Source: Acetobacteraceae bacterium (GTDB lineage: Bacteria > Pseudomonadota > Alphaproteobacteria > Acetobacterales > Acetobacteraceae). From it: DNA of 41,004 nt. Made by a program: the position numbers and the translations under genes. Within the stretch, counting starts at the first letter, position 1. Each line of letters starts with the position of its first letter. Below, piece after piece: positions 31,971-40,926 of this stretch. Where the stretch lies: positions 1 through 41,004 of the forward strand of contig PLXO01000124.1 in NCBI GenBank assembly GCA_003151425.1. The letters are read 5' to 3'. The notes beneath the pieces are model-generated. The model did not search any database, had not been told where the DNA came from, and saw only the letters and a program-made list of their open reading frames with translations.

Positions 31971-33790
31971 TGAGCTAACAAGATATGCGTCGGAGAACCG
32001 CCCGGAGGCAACGGACCACAAGAGCGATAACGAACATTCGGGCTTGGAATGCACGCATTCTGAGATAGTGTGGGGGTTTCAAAGGGCGCTGACGGATTCC
32101 GGTCTGCTGCCCATACCAAGTGACGGGCCTGGCACCGATCGCGGCCAGAGCCGCGGTGGCCTCGTCCCCCCCCATGCGGGCCGTCGCGCCGCAGGACGAC
32201 GAGGGTGCGGCGGAACCGGGACATGCTCGCCAGGGCCCGGATGCCGAGGCTATCCACCAGGTCGGGGTACCAGCCGCGCGAGGCAAAGCGTTCCAGCCAG
32301 TGCGAGATCGGCTGGCAGTTGATGTGACCACGGCGAGGCTGGCCCGGCTCGGCGGCCGAGAAGATGTCGGCGGCCGAGAAGATGATCGTGCGGCCGGCGT
32401 GACGGGTGACGCTGTCGAGCAGGATGTCCGCGTCCCGGGGGTCCAGTCGCTCCGCAACCTCCGTGCAAACGACCAGGTCGAACACGCGGCCGAGATCCAG
32501 CGGTTGGGACAGGTCCCGGACGAGATACTCGTCGTCGCCGAGGACGGCAGCGGGAACGCCGTCCACGCCCAGCACCGCAACGGCCCGAAGGCGTTTGAAT
32601 AGCGCGAGGTACGCTCCGTTGCCGCAGCCGATGTCGAGCACGGTGTCGGGGCGGTCCTTTTCCGCAATGAAGCGGAACGGTGCAACGTCCACGAAGAGAT
32701 CATCCCAGTGCCGCGCCGCATCGAGCGACGTCGCGGTTGCACCCGAACTGTTCATTGCCGTCACCGGGCGGTTACCATGCAGCAGCGCCGGTGGCGGCGA
32801 TAGCGAGCGCTCCCACGAGCGGGCGATTAGGGCGAGCGGGTCGCCGAACGCGCCCGTTGAATACCGGCGCACGTAGTCGGACGGCGGCTCGCCCGCGACG
32901 ACGTCCGCATCCCAGTCGATGCCCGGCCGGATTTGGGCATACCGCATCGAAATTTCTGCCAGCTCGGCCGAGCCGGCCCGGCCTGACACGGCCCGGTCGA
33001 AGACGTCGCGCCACTGGGAACCCGCGCCCGCCTCCCGCGCGCCCGGGTCCTTGGCGAGGTAGGCCATCCAGCCCACGACACCTTTGACAACGAGCTGCTG
33101 GCGGCTGCGCACCGGGAAATGCAGCAGCGGCAGGTCGTCCAGTGGGATGGTCGGCAGCCGTCCGCCAGCGGTCGTGATAATGTCGTGGTTGCCCTGCATG
33201 ATCGACAGATTGGCGCGATAGGTCCCATCCAACCGTAACACCGCCTTGGAGAACAGCGGCGTTTCTGCGACCCGGCGCTGGCGGATAGTCTGCGGCGGAT
33301 CGTCCGCTGCTGCGGCCGCCTCGTCGGCCGTGAGGACGAAGGTCTGCCAGGGCATAAGGCCGACCCCGCCCGGGGCGATCCGCTCCAACGTCGCCAGCAA
33401 CGCCCCACGATCCACGGCGCCGAGGAACTCGTCGGCGTCCAGCAGTACCACGTAATCCGCGAAGAAGGCGGACTGGCAGCTTTGCAGCAAGCGCGTCATC
33501 CGCTCCGCCTGCGTGTAGCCGAACCCCTCGCAGTCGGCGACGACCACGCTGCCGAGCTCGCGAGCACAGTCCATCGCAATGCGTCGGGTCTCGTCCACCG
33601 ATACGTTGTCGAGGATGATCATGCAGTCGACGAAGCGAGCGTTGTGGCGGATGAACGCCTCAATGATATCCTGCTCGTTCTTCACTATGGACAGGCTGAT
33701 GATGCGGCGGCGGTCCGGCGGCGGCGCGAGCCCAGGCTCGGCGACCACCGTGGCGACCTTCCCACGCAAACCACGCCTGATGGCGAACAT
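31958..33790 (-). CDS. Glycosyltransferase (GT2/GT92-like) fused to a SAM methyltransferase
   Basis: The 610-residue protein has an N-terminal glycosyltransferase part: IISLSIVKNEQDIIEAFIRHNARFVDCMIILDNVSVDET and VVLLDADEFLG (DxD-like) at residues about 30-125. A C-terminal methyltransferase follows, with motif I TVLDIGCGNGAYLALFKRLRA at about 383-403 and LVVCTEVAERL. The ATG overlaps the stop of the preceding small frame (TGATG). Near the 3' end is a run of eight G (minus strand), after which the annotated frame becomes low-complexity. The other frame reads DEATAALAAIGARPVTWYGQQTGIRQ and is more protein-like. It may modify cell-surface glycan. Confidence 0.75.
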   Translation of the reverse strand: MFAIRRGLRGKVATVVAEPGLAPPPDRRRIISLSIVKNEQDIIEAFIRHNARFVDCMIILDNVSVDETRRIAMDCARELGSVVVADCEGFGYTQAERMTRLLQSCQSAFFADYVVLLDADEFLGAVDRGALLATLERIAPGGVGLMPWQTFVLTADEAAAAADDPPQTIRQRRVAETPLFSKAVLRLDGTYRANLSIMQGNHDIITTAGGRLPTIPLDDLPLLHFPVRSRQQLVVKGVVGWMAYLAKDPGAREAGAGSQWRDVFDRAVSGRAGSAELAEISMRYAQIRPGIDWDADVVAGEPPSDYVRRYSTGAFGDPLALIARSWERSLSPPPALLHGNRPVTAMNSSGATATSLDAARHWDDLFVDVAPFRFIAEKDRPDTVLDIGCGNGAYLALFKRLRAVAVLGVDGVPAAVLGDDEYLVRDLSQPLDLGRVFDLVVCTEVAERLDPRDADILLDSVTRHAGRTIIFSAADIFSAAEPGQPRRGHINCQPISHWLERFASRGWYPDLVDSLGIRALASMSRFRRTLVVLRRDGPHGGGRGHRGSGRDRCQARHLVWAADRNPSAPFETPTLSQNACIPSPNVRYRSCGPLPPGGSPTHILLAHHLI

Positions 33791-34007
33791 CAACGCTCCC
33801 GGGGGGCGTCCAGACTCTCGGCAAGGCCGTAATCCAGTTCCTCGCTGGCCTCGACGACGCGCACGCGCATGAGCCGGTCGCCGCCGGGCAGTTCGCCGCC
33901 GGTGCTGACGATTTCACAGACCGGCCAGCCGAACCAAAGCGCCGCCATGTCCCGACAAGGTTGGCGGGGTGCGGCAGCTTCGCGGTGTCAGTGTGGGTCT
34001 GCTTCAT
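33790..34007 (-). pseudogene. Small frameshifted gene coupled to the glycosyltransferase
   Basis: One frame gives [19 protein letters not shown], then the reading shifts to [52 protein letters not shown] and ends in a stop that overlaps the glycosyltransferase start by one base. A single extra G in a GGG run near 33950 would join them into a smooth protein of about 72 residues. The shorter piece from 33948 (52 residues) may be translated alone. I recognise no family. Confidence 0.45.
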
Positions 34008-34051
34008 CGCGGCAATGTAGGACGGGAGAAGCGGTTTGCAGAGATCAAACT

Positions 34052-34133
34052 CGTGGATGGCCGGCCCGCGGGTCAAGCGCCCGGTGGCAGGCTCCGCCTG
34101 TCCTCGGGGTTGACCCGTGGGCCGGCCATGGCG
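34052..34133. repeat. REP-like repeat (family A), full element
   Basis: GGATGGCCGGCCCGCGGGTCAAGCGCCCGG...CTCCGCCTGTCCTCGG...GGTTGACCCGTGGGCCGGCCATGGCGG has both arms in opposite orientation and no IS element between them. It is the best uninterrupted copy of the repeat that flanks and interrupts the IS at 28590-30219. Confidence 0.8.
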
Positions 34134-34162
34134 GGGAAATGGCGACGACCCCGGTGGACCCT

Positions 34163-34186
34163 GCGGCATCCTTCAGGGGATGCCGC
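34163..34186. repeat. Hairpin GCGGCATCC-N6-GGATGCCGC
   Basis: A perfect nine-base inverted repeat around TTCAGG lies upstream of the fumarase gene. The 15-base core CTTCAGGGGATGCCG is also found at 30767-30783, at the truncation point of the Fic gene. Confidence 0.7.
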
Positions 34187-34237
34187 CGCGCGGTCCCCTC
34201 CCTATCTCCTGACCACACCAGCCAGGAGCTTTCCGCC

Positions 34238-35665
34238 ATGCCCGACACCCGCATCGAGAAAGACGCCCTCGGCGAGGTCCATGTTCCCGCCGACCGCCTC
34301 TGGGGCGCGCAGACCGAGCGCTCGCGCACAAACTTCCTGATCGGCGTCGACCGCTTCCGCTTCACCCGTCCGGTGATCCGCGCCCTCGGCATCCTCAAGC
34401 AGGCCGCCGCGCGCGCGAACCAGCAGCTTGGCCAGCTCCCGCAAGACAAGGCCGCGCTGATCGCCACCGCCGCGCAGGAGGTGATCGACGGCAAGCTGGA
34501 CGCCGAGTTCCCGCTGGTCGTGTTCCAGACCGGCTCCGGCACGCAGACCAACATGAACGCCAACGAGGTGATCGCGAACCGCGCCACCCAGCTCGCCGGC
34601 GGCACGCTCGGGGACCCCAAGGGCGCACCCGAGGGGGGGAAACACCGGATCCATCCGAACGACGACGTGAACCACAGCCAGTCGTCGAACGACACCTTCC
34701 CCACCGCGATGCACATCGCCGCCGTCGAGGAGATCGCCGACCGCCTGGTTCCCGCCGTGCGCGCGCTGCGCAACACGCTGGACGCCAAGGCGCGCGACTA
34801 TGCCGATATCGTCATGATCGGCCGCACCCATCTGCAGGACGCCACGCCGCTCACCGTCGGGCAGATGATCTCCGGTTGGGTCGCCCAGCTCGACCAGGCG
34901 CTCGGCTTCGTCACCGCGTCGCTGCCGGCGCTGCTGGAGCTGGCGATCGGCGGCACCGTGGTCGGAACCGGCATGAACGCCCACCCGCGCTTCGGCGCAG
35001 CGGTGGCCGCCGAGGTGGCCGCGGTGACCGGGAAGCGCTTCGTCTCGGCACCGAACAAGTTCGCCGCGCTGGCCGGGCACGAGGCGATGGTCAACGCCTC
35101 CGCCGCACTGCGCACGCTGGCCGGCGCGCTGATGAAGCTGGCCAACGACGTGCGCTGGTACGCGTCGGGCCCGCGCGCCGGCATCGGCGAGCTGCGCATC
35201 CCCGAGAACGAACCCGGCTCATCCATCATGCCCGGAAAAATCAACCCGACTCAGTGCGAGGCGCTGACCATGGTCTGCGTGCAGGTGTTCGGCAACGACG
35301 CCGCGGTGGCCTTCGCCGGGTCGCAGGGCAACTTCCAGCTCAACGTCTACAAGCCGGTGATGCTGCACAATCTGCTGGAGTCCACCGCCCTGCTCGCCGA
35401 CGCCTGCCGCAGCTTCGACGAACACTGCGCGCGCGGCATCGAGCCGGACGTGGCGCGCATCGCCGCCAACCTCAACAACTCGCTGATGCTGGTGACCGCG
35501 CTCAACCCGCATATCGGCTATGAGAACGCGGCGCGCATCTCGCTCACCGCCCATCGCGAGGGGATCACCCTGCGCGAGGCCGCGCTCAAGCTCGGCACCG
35601 TCACGCCCGAGCAGTTCGACGCCTGGGTCCGCCCCGCGGACATGACCCACCCGCTGGCGGAATAA
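34238..35665 (+). CDS. fumC: Class II fumarate hydratase
   Basis: The 475-residue protein is an intact Fum[83 protein letters not shown] and the signature [13 protein letters not shown]. It is a soluble homotetramer converting fumarate and malate in the citric acid cycle without an iron-sulphur cluster. Length and order of motifs are normal for the family. The ATG at 34238 follows an AGGAG ribosome site with seven bases between. It stands alone, with repeats upstream. Confidence 0.97.
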   Translation: MPDTRIEKDALGEVHVPADRLWGAQTERSRTNFLIGVDRFRFTRPVIRALGILKQAAARANQQLGQLPQDKAALIATAAQEVIDGKLDAEFPLVVFQTGSGTQTNMNANEVIANRATQLAGGTLGDPKGAPEGGKHRIHPNDDVNHSQSSNDTFPTAMHIAAVEEIADRLVPAVRALRNTLDAKARDYADIVMIGRTHLQDATPLTVGQMISGWVAQLDQALGFVTASLPALLELAIGGTVVGTGMNAHPRFGAAVAAEVAAVTGKRFVSAPNKFAALAGHEAMVNASAALRTLAGALMKLANDVRWYASGPRAGIGELRIPENEPGSSIMPGKINPTQCEALTMVCVQVFGNDAAVAFAGSQGNFQLNVYKPVMLHNLLESTALLADACRSFDEHCARGIEPDVARIAANLNNSLMLVTALNPHIGYENAARISLTAHREGITLREAALKLGTVTPEQFDAWVRPADMTHPLAE

Positions 35666-35737
35666 TCCATGCTGATGCCAGCCGCCCGGATGTTTGCATA
35701 TCCGCCTGGTCGTCGGGCGGCCGCGGCGAACTGCGGG

Positions 35738-36085
35738 CTAGCATGGTCCCGGTATGATCGCGTCGATGACGACGCGTATGGCCTGCGCCATATCGGCGAA
35801 GCTTCCGAGCCCTGTGGGGTCGTCGTCGACCATCCTGAATACGTGGATCACGCCATCCCGTGCATGGATGATGAAGCTGACGACGCGCCCATCCGACTGT
35901 ACCGAAGCAAGATCCAGGAACAAATCCGCTTCGCAGCTCTCACAGCAATCCAGCGCCCACTCGGGATCGAGGCCAAGCAGCGCGGCCTGTGCGGATTTTA
36001 CCTGTTCATCGGTCAGGCTGTTCTGACAGAACATCGACATTGCGGGCTCGTCTGCCAGCGAGATCGGAAACGCGTCCACCGACAT
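35738..36085 (-). CDS. Hypothetical acidic protein
   Basis: The 115-residue protein has the sequence feature CCESCEADLFLD near residue 47 with three cysteines, then RVVSFIIHARDGVIHVFRMVDDDPTGLGSFADM. It is acidic with no signal peptide or membrane segment. A GGAG site lies ten bases before the ATG. I recognise no family. The Cys cluster may bind metal. It converges with fumC. Confidence 0.6.
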   Translation of the reverse strand: MSVDAFPISLADEPAMSMFCQNSLTDEQVKSAQAALLGLDPEWALDCCESCEADLFLDLASVQSDGRVVSFIIHARDGVIHVFRMVDDDPTGLGSFADMAQAIRVVIDAIIPGPC

Positions 36086-36469
36086 TGAGAATTCTCCAAG
36101 GGGGCCGGCACGTGCTGCGCCGGCGACATACCTGAGCGTGTCGCCAGAAGATTAACAAGTTATTACCGGCGAGCGGCAAAGTCGGTCCGGCCTATATTAA
36201 AAACAACCTATGGGCACTTCTTTTGCGACAGTCCGCGGCAACAAGACGGCCCAGTGAGGCCTCCAGGCCAACGCGAACGCGCTGACGTGCCCGCAACACA
36301 GGCAATGTCCACTTAGCGTCAACCCCCCGAACACAACCTAAGGTTGAAGAAGATAAATCTGCATCGGGCGATCATTCTGCGCCTCGCCGCCGGCCAGATC
36401 AATCGGCCGGCCAGCCTCACGCGGGGCAATCGGGTGAACGTAGGAAAGGCGGACGATCAGCCGGTTCAC
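36086..36469. other. Intergenic stretch with no gene seen
   Basis: No frame here looks protein-like on either strand. The part around 36150-36220 is AT-richer than the surroundings (AGATTAACAAGTTATTACC, TATTAAAAACAACCTATG), which may be the promoter region of the minus-strand hypothetical gene. Nothing else is recognisable. Confidence 0.5.
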
Positions 36470-36706
36470 TGTCATTGCCCGGTTCATTGTCATTGCGAGT
36501 TCCCACCGGCCGGCGGCGGCCGACCGCCTTGGATGAAAAAATGTCGCTAAACCGGATATCTGGAGTAAATTCTACCTTCTTTCTTGTTGGAAGCGCAGCG
36601 ACGCGGCAATCCCCCCGAGGCTGCGCAATCGCCAGGGGATTGCGTCGCTACGCTCGCAATGACAGCGGCATGCTCGCAATGACAGCAGCATGCTCGCAAT
36701 GACAGG
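36470..36706. repeat. REP-like repeats (family B) with a 20-bp tandem array
   Basis: The core TGTCATTGCGAG and its complement CTCGCAATGACA bracket paired GCGACGCGGCAATCC and GGATTGCGTCGCTACGC segments. At the right end CTCGCAATGACAGC(G/A)GCATG is repeated three times with a 20-base period (36653-36706). The same core recurs at 38042-38170. Confidence 0.8.
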
Positions 36707-36773
36707 AACCTCCGGGCGGGCATTGCTTCCCCCGATTGCCCTGTAGCCTCACGCCGTCCAATCGCGCGGCTGC

Positions 36774-38005
36774 TCAGGCCTTCACCAGCGGACAGCCCCC
36801 GTCATTCAGCGGGCGGAACGCGTCCTCGCCGGGAATGACCTCGGCAACCTCCAGCAGGTCCCATTCGCTGTGCGACTGCGCCGGTTGCTTGGCACGCAGC
36901 AGGAACATCTCGCGGACCACCGTCCCGTCGATCCGCAGAGCTTGCCGTTCTTCGTCATGAAGTCGTTGATCGGGATCGCCCGCATCTGCTCCATCACCGG
37001 GCCCGCCGCATCGGTCCCGGCGGCCTGGATCGCCTTCAGGTAGTGCGTCACCGCCCCCCAGGTGCTGGCCTGGAACGCGGTCGGCGGCCGGTTCTTCCAC
37101 TGCTTGGCGAACCGGGCGGCGAACGCGCGCGACGGTTCATCATGGTCCCAGTAGTATGGCTGGGAGAAAATCATGCCCTGCGCTGCCGGCAGTCCCAGCG
37201 AGTGGATGTTGGTCAGCGAGCAGTTCAGCGCCGCCGGCACGACGCCGCGCTTGATCAGGCCGAATTCGCCCATCTGTTTCGCGATGTTGATGAAGTCGGC
37301 GCCGCCCGCGGCGATGCCGACGGCCTGCGCGCCGGACGACGAGGCAGCCAGCAGGGCGGCGGAGTAGTCGGTCTCGCCCAGCGGCACCAGGATATGGCCC
37401 ACCACCGTTGCGCCCAGGCCCTTGAGGATCGCCGTGGCGTTGTCCTCCAGCGAATGGCCGAACGCAAAGTCGGAGGTGATGAAGAACCACTTCTTCTGGC
37501 CCTGCTTCACCAGCGTGGTCGCCGGCCCCTTGGCGGCGGAATAATTGTCGTACGTCCAATGGATGCCGTACGGCGAACATTGCTTGCCGGTCAGCTCCGT
37601 CGTTCCGGCAGCGATCGGCACGTCGATGCGTTGCCGCTGCTTGCACAGATCCTGCACCGCCAGCGCGACCGCGGAATTGCCGAGGCCGAAGATCGCGTCG
37701 ACCTGCTTCGTATCGATCCAGTCGCGGGCGATCGCCAGCCCGACATCGACCTTGTTCTGCAGGTCGGCCTGCACCACCTCGATCGGCGCACCCAGCACAT
37801 GGCCGCCAAAATCCTCCGCCGCCATGCGCGCGGCGATGTAGTCGCCCATCCCCTGCTGGTCGGCGAACACGCCGGACATGTCGTCCAGCACGCCGATCTT
37901 CACCACGCCGTCGGAAATCGCGGCGGCCGCGGCGCTGCGGCGCGGGCGGAGCAGGCTGGCCACCGGCAAGGCGGCGGCGCCGGCGAGAAGGCTTCTGCGG
38001 TGCAT
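36774..38005 (-). pseudogene. ABC branched-chain amino-acid-type substrate-binding protein, frameshifted
   Basis: Residues 1-30 form an export signal (MHRRSLLAGAAALPVASLL). The next 330 residues follow the LivJ/LivK-like type I binding-protein fold: DGVVKIGVLDDMSGVFADQQGMG, SAVALAVQDLC, KKWFFITSDFAFGHSLEDNA and GLPAAQGMIFSQPYYWD. At about 36937-36940 the coding bases after DFMTKNGKL contain an extra CT, shifting the frame. The other frame supplies the family-like end RIDGTVVREMFLLRAKQPAQSHSEWDLLEV to a stop at 36774. No permease or ATPase gene is adjacent. GGAGG precedes the ATG. It may be a recent pseudogene or a sequence error. Confidence 0.85.
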
Positions 38006-38041
38006 GGTTTCCTCCGTGGATCGTTTGGTTTTGTAGGCGCC

Positions 38042-38170
38042 CCTGTCATTGCGGTCGGCGCCCCTGTCATTGCGAGCCGAAGGCGAAGCAATCCCCATCC
38101 AGGTGCGCACCTCGCGGGGGATTGCTTCGCTGCGCTCGCAATGACAGGCGCGCCGACCGCAATGACCGGG
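38042..38170. repeat. Nested REP-like inverted repeat (family B)
   Basis: Inner arms 38063-38096 and 38117-38148 (CTGTCATTGCGAGCCGAAGG... against ...CGCTCGCAATGACAG) are largely complementary. An outer pair reads TCATTGCGGTCGGCGCC and GGCGCGCCGACCGCAATGA. It lies between the ThDP-dependent enzyme and the binding-protein gene, so it may separate or stabilise parts of one transcript. Confidence 0.8.
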
Positions 38171-38173
38171 CGG

Positions 38174-39979
38174 CTACAGCGACAACCCCGCGGCGGCGAG
38201 CGCCTTGAGAAAATTCGGCTCCGGCGGTGGCAGCGGCGGCAGGTCCCAACTGCCGGTGCCGATCGGGCGGATCTCGCGCGCCACGGGCACTTCAACCAAA
38301 TACGGCCGGTTGGCGGCGATCGCGGTGGCGATCACGTCCTCCACCTCACCCGCGTGAGTGACGGTATGGGACGCTACCCCGAACGACCGCGCGAGCTGCG
38401 CGAAATCCGGGCTGTAGGGCGCCCGGCTGCCGTCGTTCTGGAAGCTGGTCGCCAGTTCGCGTCCGGCGAACATGCCGTGCTGGATGTCGCGGATCGAGCA
38501 GTAGCCCTGGTTGTTCCACACCACCCAGACCACGGGGATGTCGTATTCCACCGCGGTCGCCAGCGCGTGCGGCGTCATCAGGAACGAGCCGTCGCCCACC
38601 ACGGCAACGCACGGCCGGTCCGGCGCCGCGAGTTTTGCCCCGAGGATCCCCGAGGTCGCAAACCCCATCGCCGCAAAACCCCACGAGTGGATCAGGTGGC
38701 GCGGCCGCAGCGTGTCGAACAACTGGATGATCCAGTTGTGGTGCACGCCGACGTCGCTGGCGATGATCGCGTTGTCCGGCAGCGCGCGCGACAGCGCCCG
38801 CATCAATCGTTCCGGCCGCAGCGGCATCTGGTCGGACGTCGCCAGGCCGCCCTGGTACTTTTGCCAGACCTCGCGCCCGTGCCGCAGCCGGTTCAGCCAG
38901 TCCTCCCGGCCGGTCGACACAGTATCGATCTGGTCACGCAATATATCGTTCAGGAACGCCAGGCTGGCGCGCGCACAGCCGAGGATGGGCAGTTCCGCCG
39001 GATAGTTGCGGCCCAGTTCGGCCGGATCGATATCGATCTGGATCAGCCGTGAGGGCGGGATCGACAGCGTGTAACCATCCAGCCAGGCGCTGGTTGCGCG
39101 ATCGTCGAAGGTGAAGCCCAGCGCCAGGATGACGTCGGCGTTCTTCGTCGCCTCATTCGCCGCATAGGAGCCGTTGCGCCCGGTCGAGCCGAACGCCAGC
39201 GCGTGGCGATCCGTGATCGACCCCTTGCCGTTCGGGCTGGTCACGACCGGGATTCCGGTGCGCTCGGCGAACGCCTGCAACTCCGGCGCGGCTTGCGCCA
39301 GCAGCACGCCCTGGCCGGCGATGATTACGGGGCGCTCGGCGGCAAGCAGCATCTCCAGCGCCGTGGTCAGCGCCTGCGGGTTGCCCGGCGCGCCGTTGAT
39401 GGCGCGCGTCACCGCCTGCGCCGGCGCGACTTCCGCCTCCTCGACAAAGACGTTGAGCGGCACGTCGAGGTTCACCGGGCCGGGGCGGCCGGACAGCATC
39501 AGCTCCCAGCCCTGGCGCACCGCCAGCGGCACCATGTCCACGCGGGTCGGCTGGTAGCTGCGCTTGACGTAGGGGCGGATCACGCTGGGGAAATCGCCCT
39601 GGTAATAGCGCCCGGTCTCCTGGAACGGCTGGCGGTTGAACTGGCTGGTCGGCACGTTGCCGGTGATGGCGAAGAACGCCGAGCTGTCCATCATCGCCGC
39701 GGCCAGCGCCATCACCAGGTTGGCCGAGCCGGGCCCGCAGGAGGTGAACGTCGCCACCGGTTCATTACGGACCTTGAAATATGCGTCGGCCATGTGGCCG
39801 GCGGTCTGCTCGTGATGCACCGAGATGGTGCGGATGCGGTTCTGCGCCTTGAACGCCGCATCCAGGAAGCCGACATTGCCGTGGCCGCACAGGCCGAACA
39901 GGTAGGGCACCTTCTGGCGGATCAGGAAGTCCACGATGATGTCCGCCCCGCTCATCAGGGCGCGTTCGCTGTGGTGCAT
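38174..39979 (-). CDS. ThDP-dependent acetolactate synthase-like enzyme
   Basis: The 601-residue protein has the three domains of the acetolactate synthase/decarboxylase group. The N-terminal domain holds the cofactor-activating Glu in HHEQTAGHMADAY. The middle domain (about residues 190-330) includes RPVIIAGQGVLLA. The ThDP domain carries GDGSFLMTPHALATAVEYD...WNNQGY (GDG-N signature). Such enzymes decarboxylate or join 2-oxo acids. It is not obviously IlvB: no IlvN partner gene is present. The ATG at 39979 follows GGAGGACGTCC. IclR control and the adjacent binding-protein gene suggest a catabolic role. Confidence 0.88.
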   Translation of the reverse strand: MHHSERALMSGADIIVDFLIRQKVPYLFGLCGHGNVGFLDAAFKAQNRIRTISVHHEQTAGHMADAYFKVRNEPVATFTSCGPGSANLVMALAAAMMDSSAFFAITGNVPTSQFNRQPFQETGRYYQGDFPSVIRPYVKRSYQPTRVDMVPLAVRQGWELMLSGRPGPVNLDVPLNVFVEEAEVAPAQAVTRAINGAPGNPQALTTALEMLLAAERPVIIAGQGVLLAQAAPELQAFAERTGIPVVTSPNGKGSITDRHALAFGSTGRNGSYAANEATKNADVILALGFTFDDRATSAWLDGYTLSIPPSRLIQIDIDPAELGRNYPAELPILGCARASLAFLNDILRDQIDTVSTGREDWLNRLRHGREVWQKYQGGLATSDQMPLRPERLMRALSRALPDNAIIASDVGVHHNWIIQLFDTLRPRHLIHSWGFAAMGFATSGILGAKLAAPDRPCVAVVGDGSFLMTPHALATAVEYDIPVVWVVWNNQGYCSIRDIQHGMFAGRELATSFQNDGSRAPYSPDFAQLARSFGVASHTVTHAGEVEDVIATAIAANRPYLVEVPVAREIRPIGTGSWDLPPLPPPEPNFLKALAAAGLSL

Positions 39980-40005
39980 GGACGTCCTCCGTCTTTGGTC
40001 GTTTT

Positions 40006-40058
40006 CCAACCGTCATGGCCGTCCCCGGATCAAGTCCGGGGACGGCCATGACGGTTGG
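40006..40058. repeat. Perfect 24-bp inverted repeat with 5-nt loop (REP family A)
   Basis: CCAACCGTCATGGCCGTCC... (40006-40029) and 40035-40058 are exactly complementary around TCAAG. With 24 pairs it is the strongest hairpin in the window. It lies between the IclR and ThDP-enzyme genes, both on the minus strand. No T-run follows, so transcript termination or protection is possible but not proven. Confidence 0.9.
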
Positions 40059-40094
40059 GTAACATCGGCGGCCAACGTGAGAATAGCTGATCCA

Positions 40095-40904
40095 TCATGC
40101 CGCCCGCGTATCCGCGCCGTGCATCGACGGACTGCCCAACATCCGGGAAATCCGTGCCGCCGCCGCCTTGACCAGCTTCGTCAGCGCCGCGATCCGTTCC
40201 GGGTCCATCCGCGCCGCCGGAGCCGAGACGGCGACACAGGCGCACGGCCGGCCGGCATGATCGGTGATCGGCGCGCCGAGGCAGCGCAGGCCAATCTCCA
40301 TCTCCTCATCGTCCAGCGCCCAGCCCTGCGCGCGCACCTGGTGCAGCGCCTGACGCAGTGCCGCCGGCGAGGTGATGGTGTTGGGCGTGAAGCGGGCCAG
40401 GCCGCTTCCCATGAAGCCATCGAGCTCGGCGTCCGGCAGATGCGCCAGCAGCACCTTGCCCAGCGCGGACGCGTGCGCCGGCGTCCGCTTGCCGACGAAG
40501 GCGTGCATGCGGACCAGCCGCGTGCCGTCGACCGCCTGCACGCAGATCGCCTCGTTGTCATACAGGATGCCGACATGCACCGTCTCGCCGGTCTCCCGCG
40601 CCAGGTCCTGCAGCGGCGGCAGTGCCTGCCAGCGGAGCTGCTCGTGCCGGACGGCGGCCGAGCCCAGCGTATGAAAGCGCATGGCGAGCGAATAGCGGCC
40701 GGTCTCGGGGTCCTTCTGCAGGTACCCGAACGCCTCGATCGTGTGCAGGATGCGAAACACCGTCGGCTTGGTCTGCCCGAGCGCGGCGGCGAGCTCGGCC
40801 AGGCTCCAGCTTTTCTGCCGGGTGAAGCAGTCGATCACCTCGAGCCCCTTGTGCAGAGAGCCGAGCAGGTAGGGGTCGCGGGACACGCCCTCGTCGTTTC
40901 GCAT
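40095..40904 (-). CDS. IclR-family transcription regulator
   Basis: The 269-residue protein has the IclR architecture: an N-terminal winged helix (LGSLHKGLEVIDCFTRQKSWSLAELAAALGQTKPTVFRILHTIEAFGYLQKD, residues about 14-66) and the effector-binding domain (VHVGILYDNEAICVQAVDG, RTPAHASALGKVLLAHLPDAEL, ALDDEEMEIGLRCLGAPI). IclR proteins bind palindromic operators and usually control adjacent catabolic genes and themselves. It precedes the ThDP enzyme on the same strand, probably its target. The C-terminal tail is slightly longer than usual. The start at 40904 gives the normal length. Confidence 0.93.
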   Translation of the reverse strand: MRNDEGVSRDPYLLGSLHKGLEVIDCFTRQKSWSLAELAAALGQTKPTVFRILHTIEAFGYLQKDPETGRYSLAMRFHTLGSAAVRHEQLRWQALPPLQDLARETGETVHVGILYDNEAICVQAVDGTRLVRMHAFVGKRTPAHASALGKVLLAHLPDAELDGFMGSGLARFTPNTITSPAALRQALHQVRAQGWALDDEEMEIGLRCLGAPITDHAGRPCACVAVSAPAARMDPERIAALTKLVKAAAARISRMLGSPSMHGADTRAA

Positions 40905-40907
40905 TGC

Positions 40908-40926
40908 GAAATCGATGCCAGATTTC
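40908..40926 (-). promoter_or_regulatory. Possible IclR operator: GAAATC-N7-GATTTC
   Basis: An inverted repeat GAAATC...GATTTC with a seven-base centre lies just before the iclR start, where autoregulatory operators of this family are found. A TATACG sequence about 20 bases further upstream on the minus strand could be a -10 element. It is only six bases per arm, so chance cannot be excluded. Confidence 0.3.

Noticed and set aside
36344-36550. Plus-strand frame of 68 codons in the intergenic stretch
   Set aside because: Its second half is the family B repeat (SLTRGN..HCHCPVHCHCEF), so it is not a plausible protein.
36653-36706. CRISPR array
   Set aside because: Three 20-base units follow each other without spacers, and no cas genes are present.
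37043-39052. Open plus-strand frame of 669 codons
   Set aside because: Antisense to the binding-protein and ThDP-enzyme genes, which have clear signatures. The frame runs through the family B repeat without change of character.
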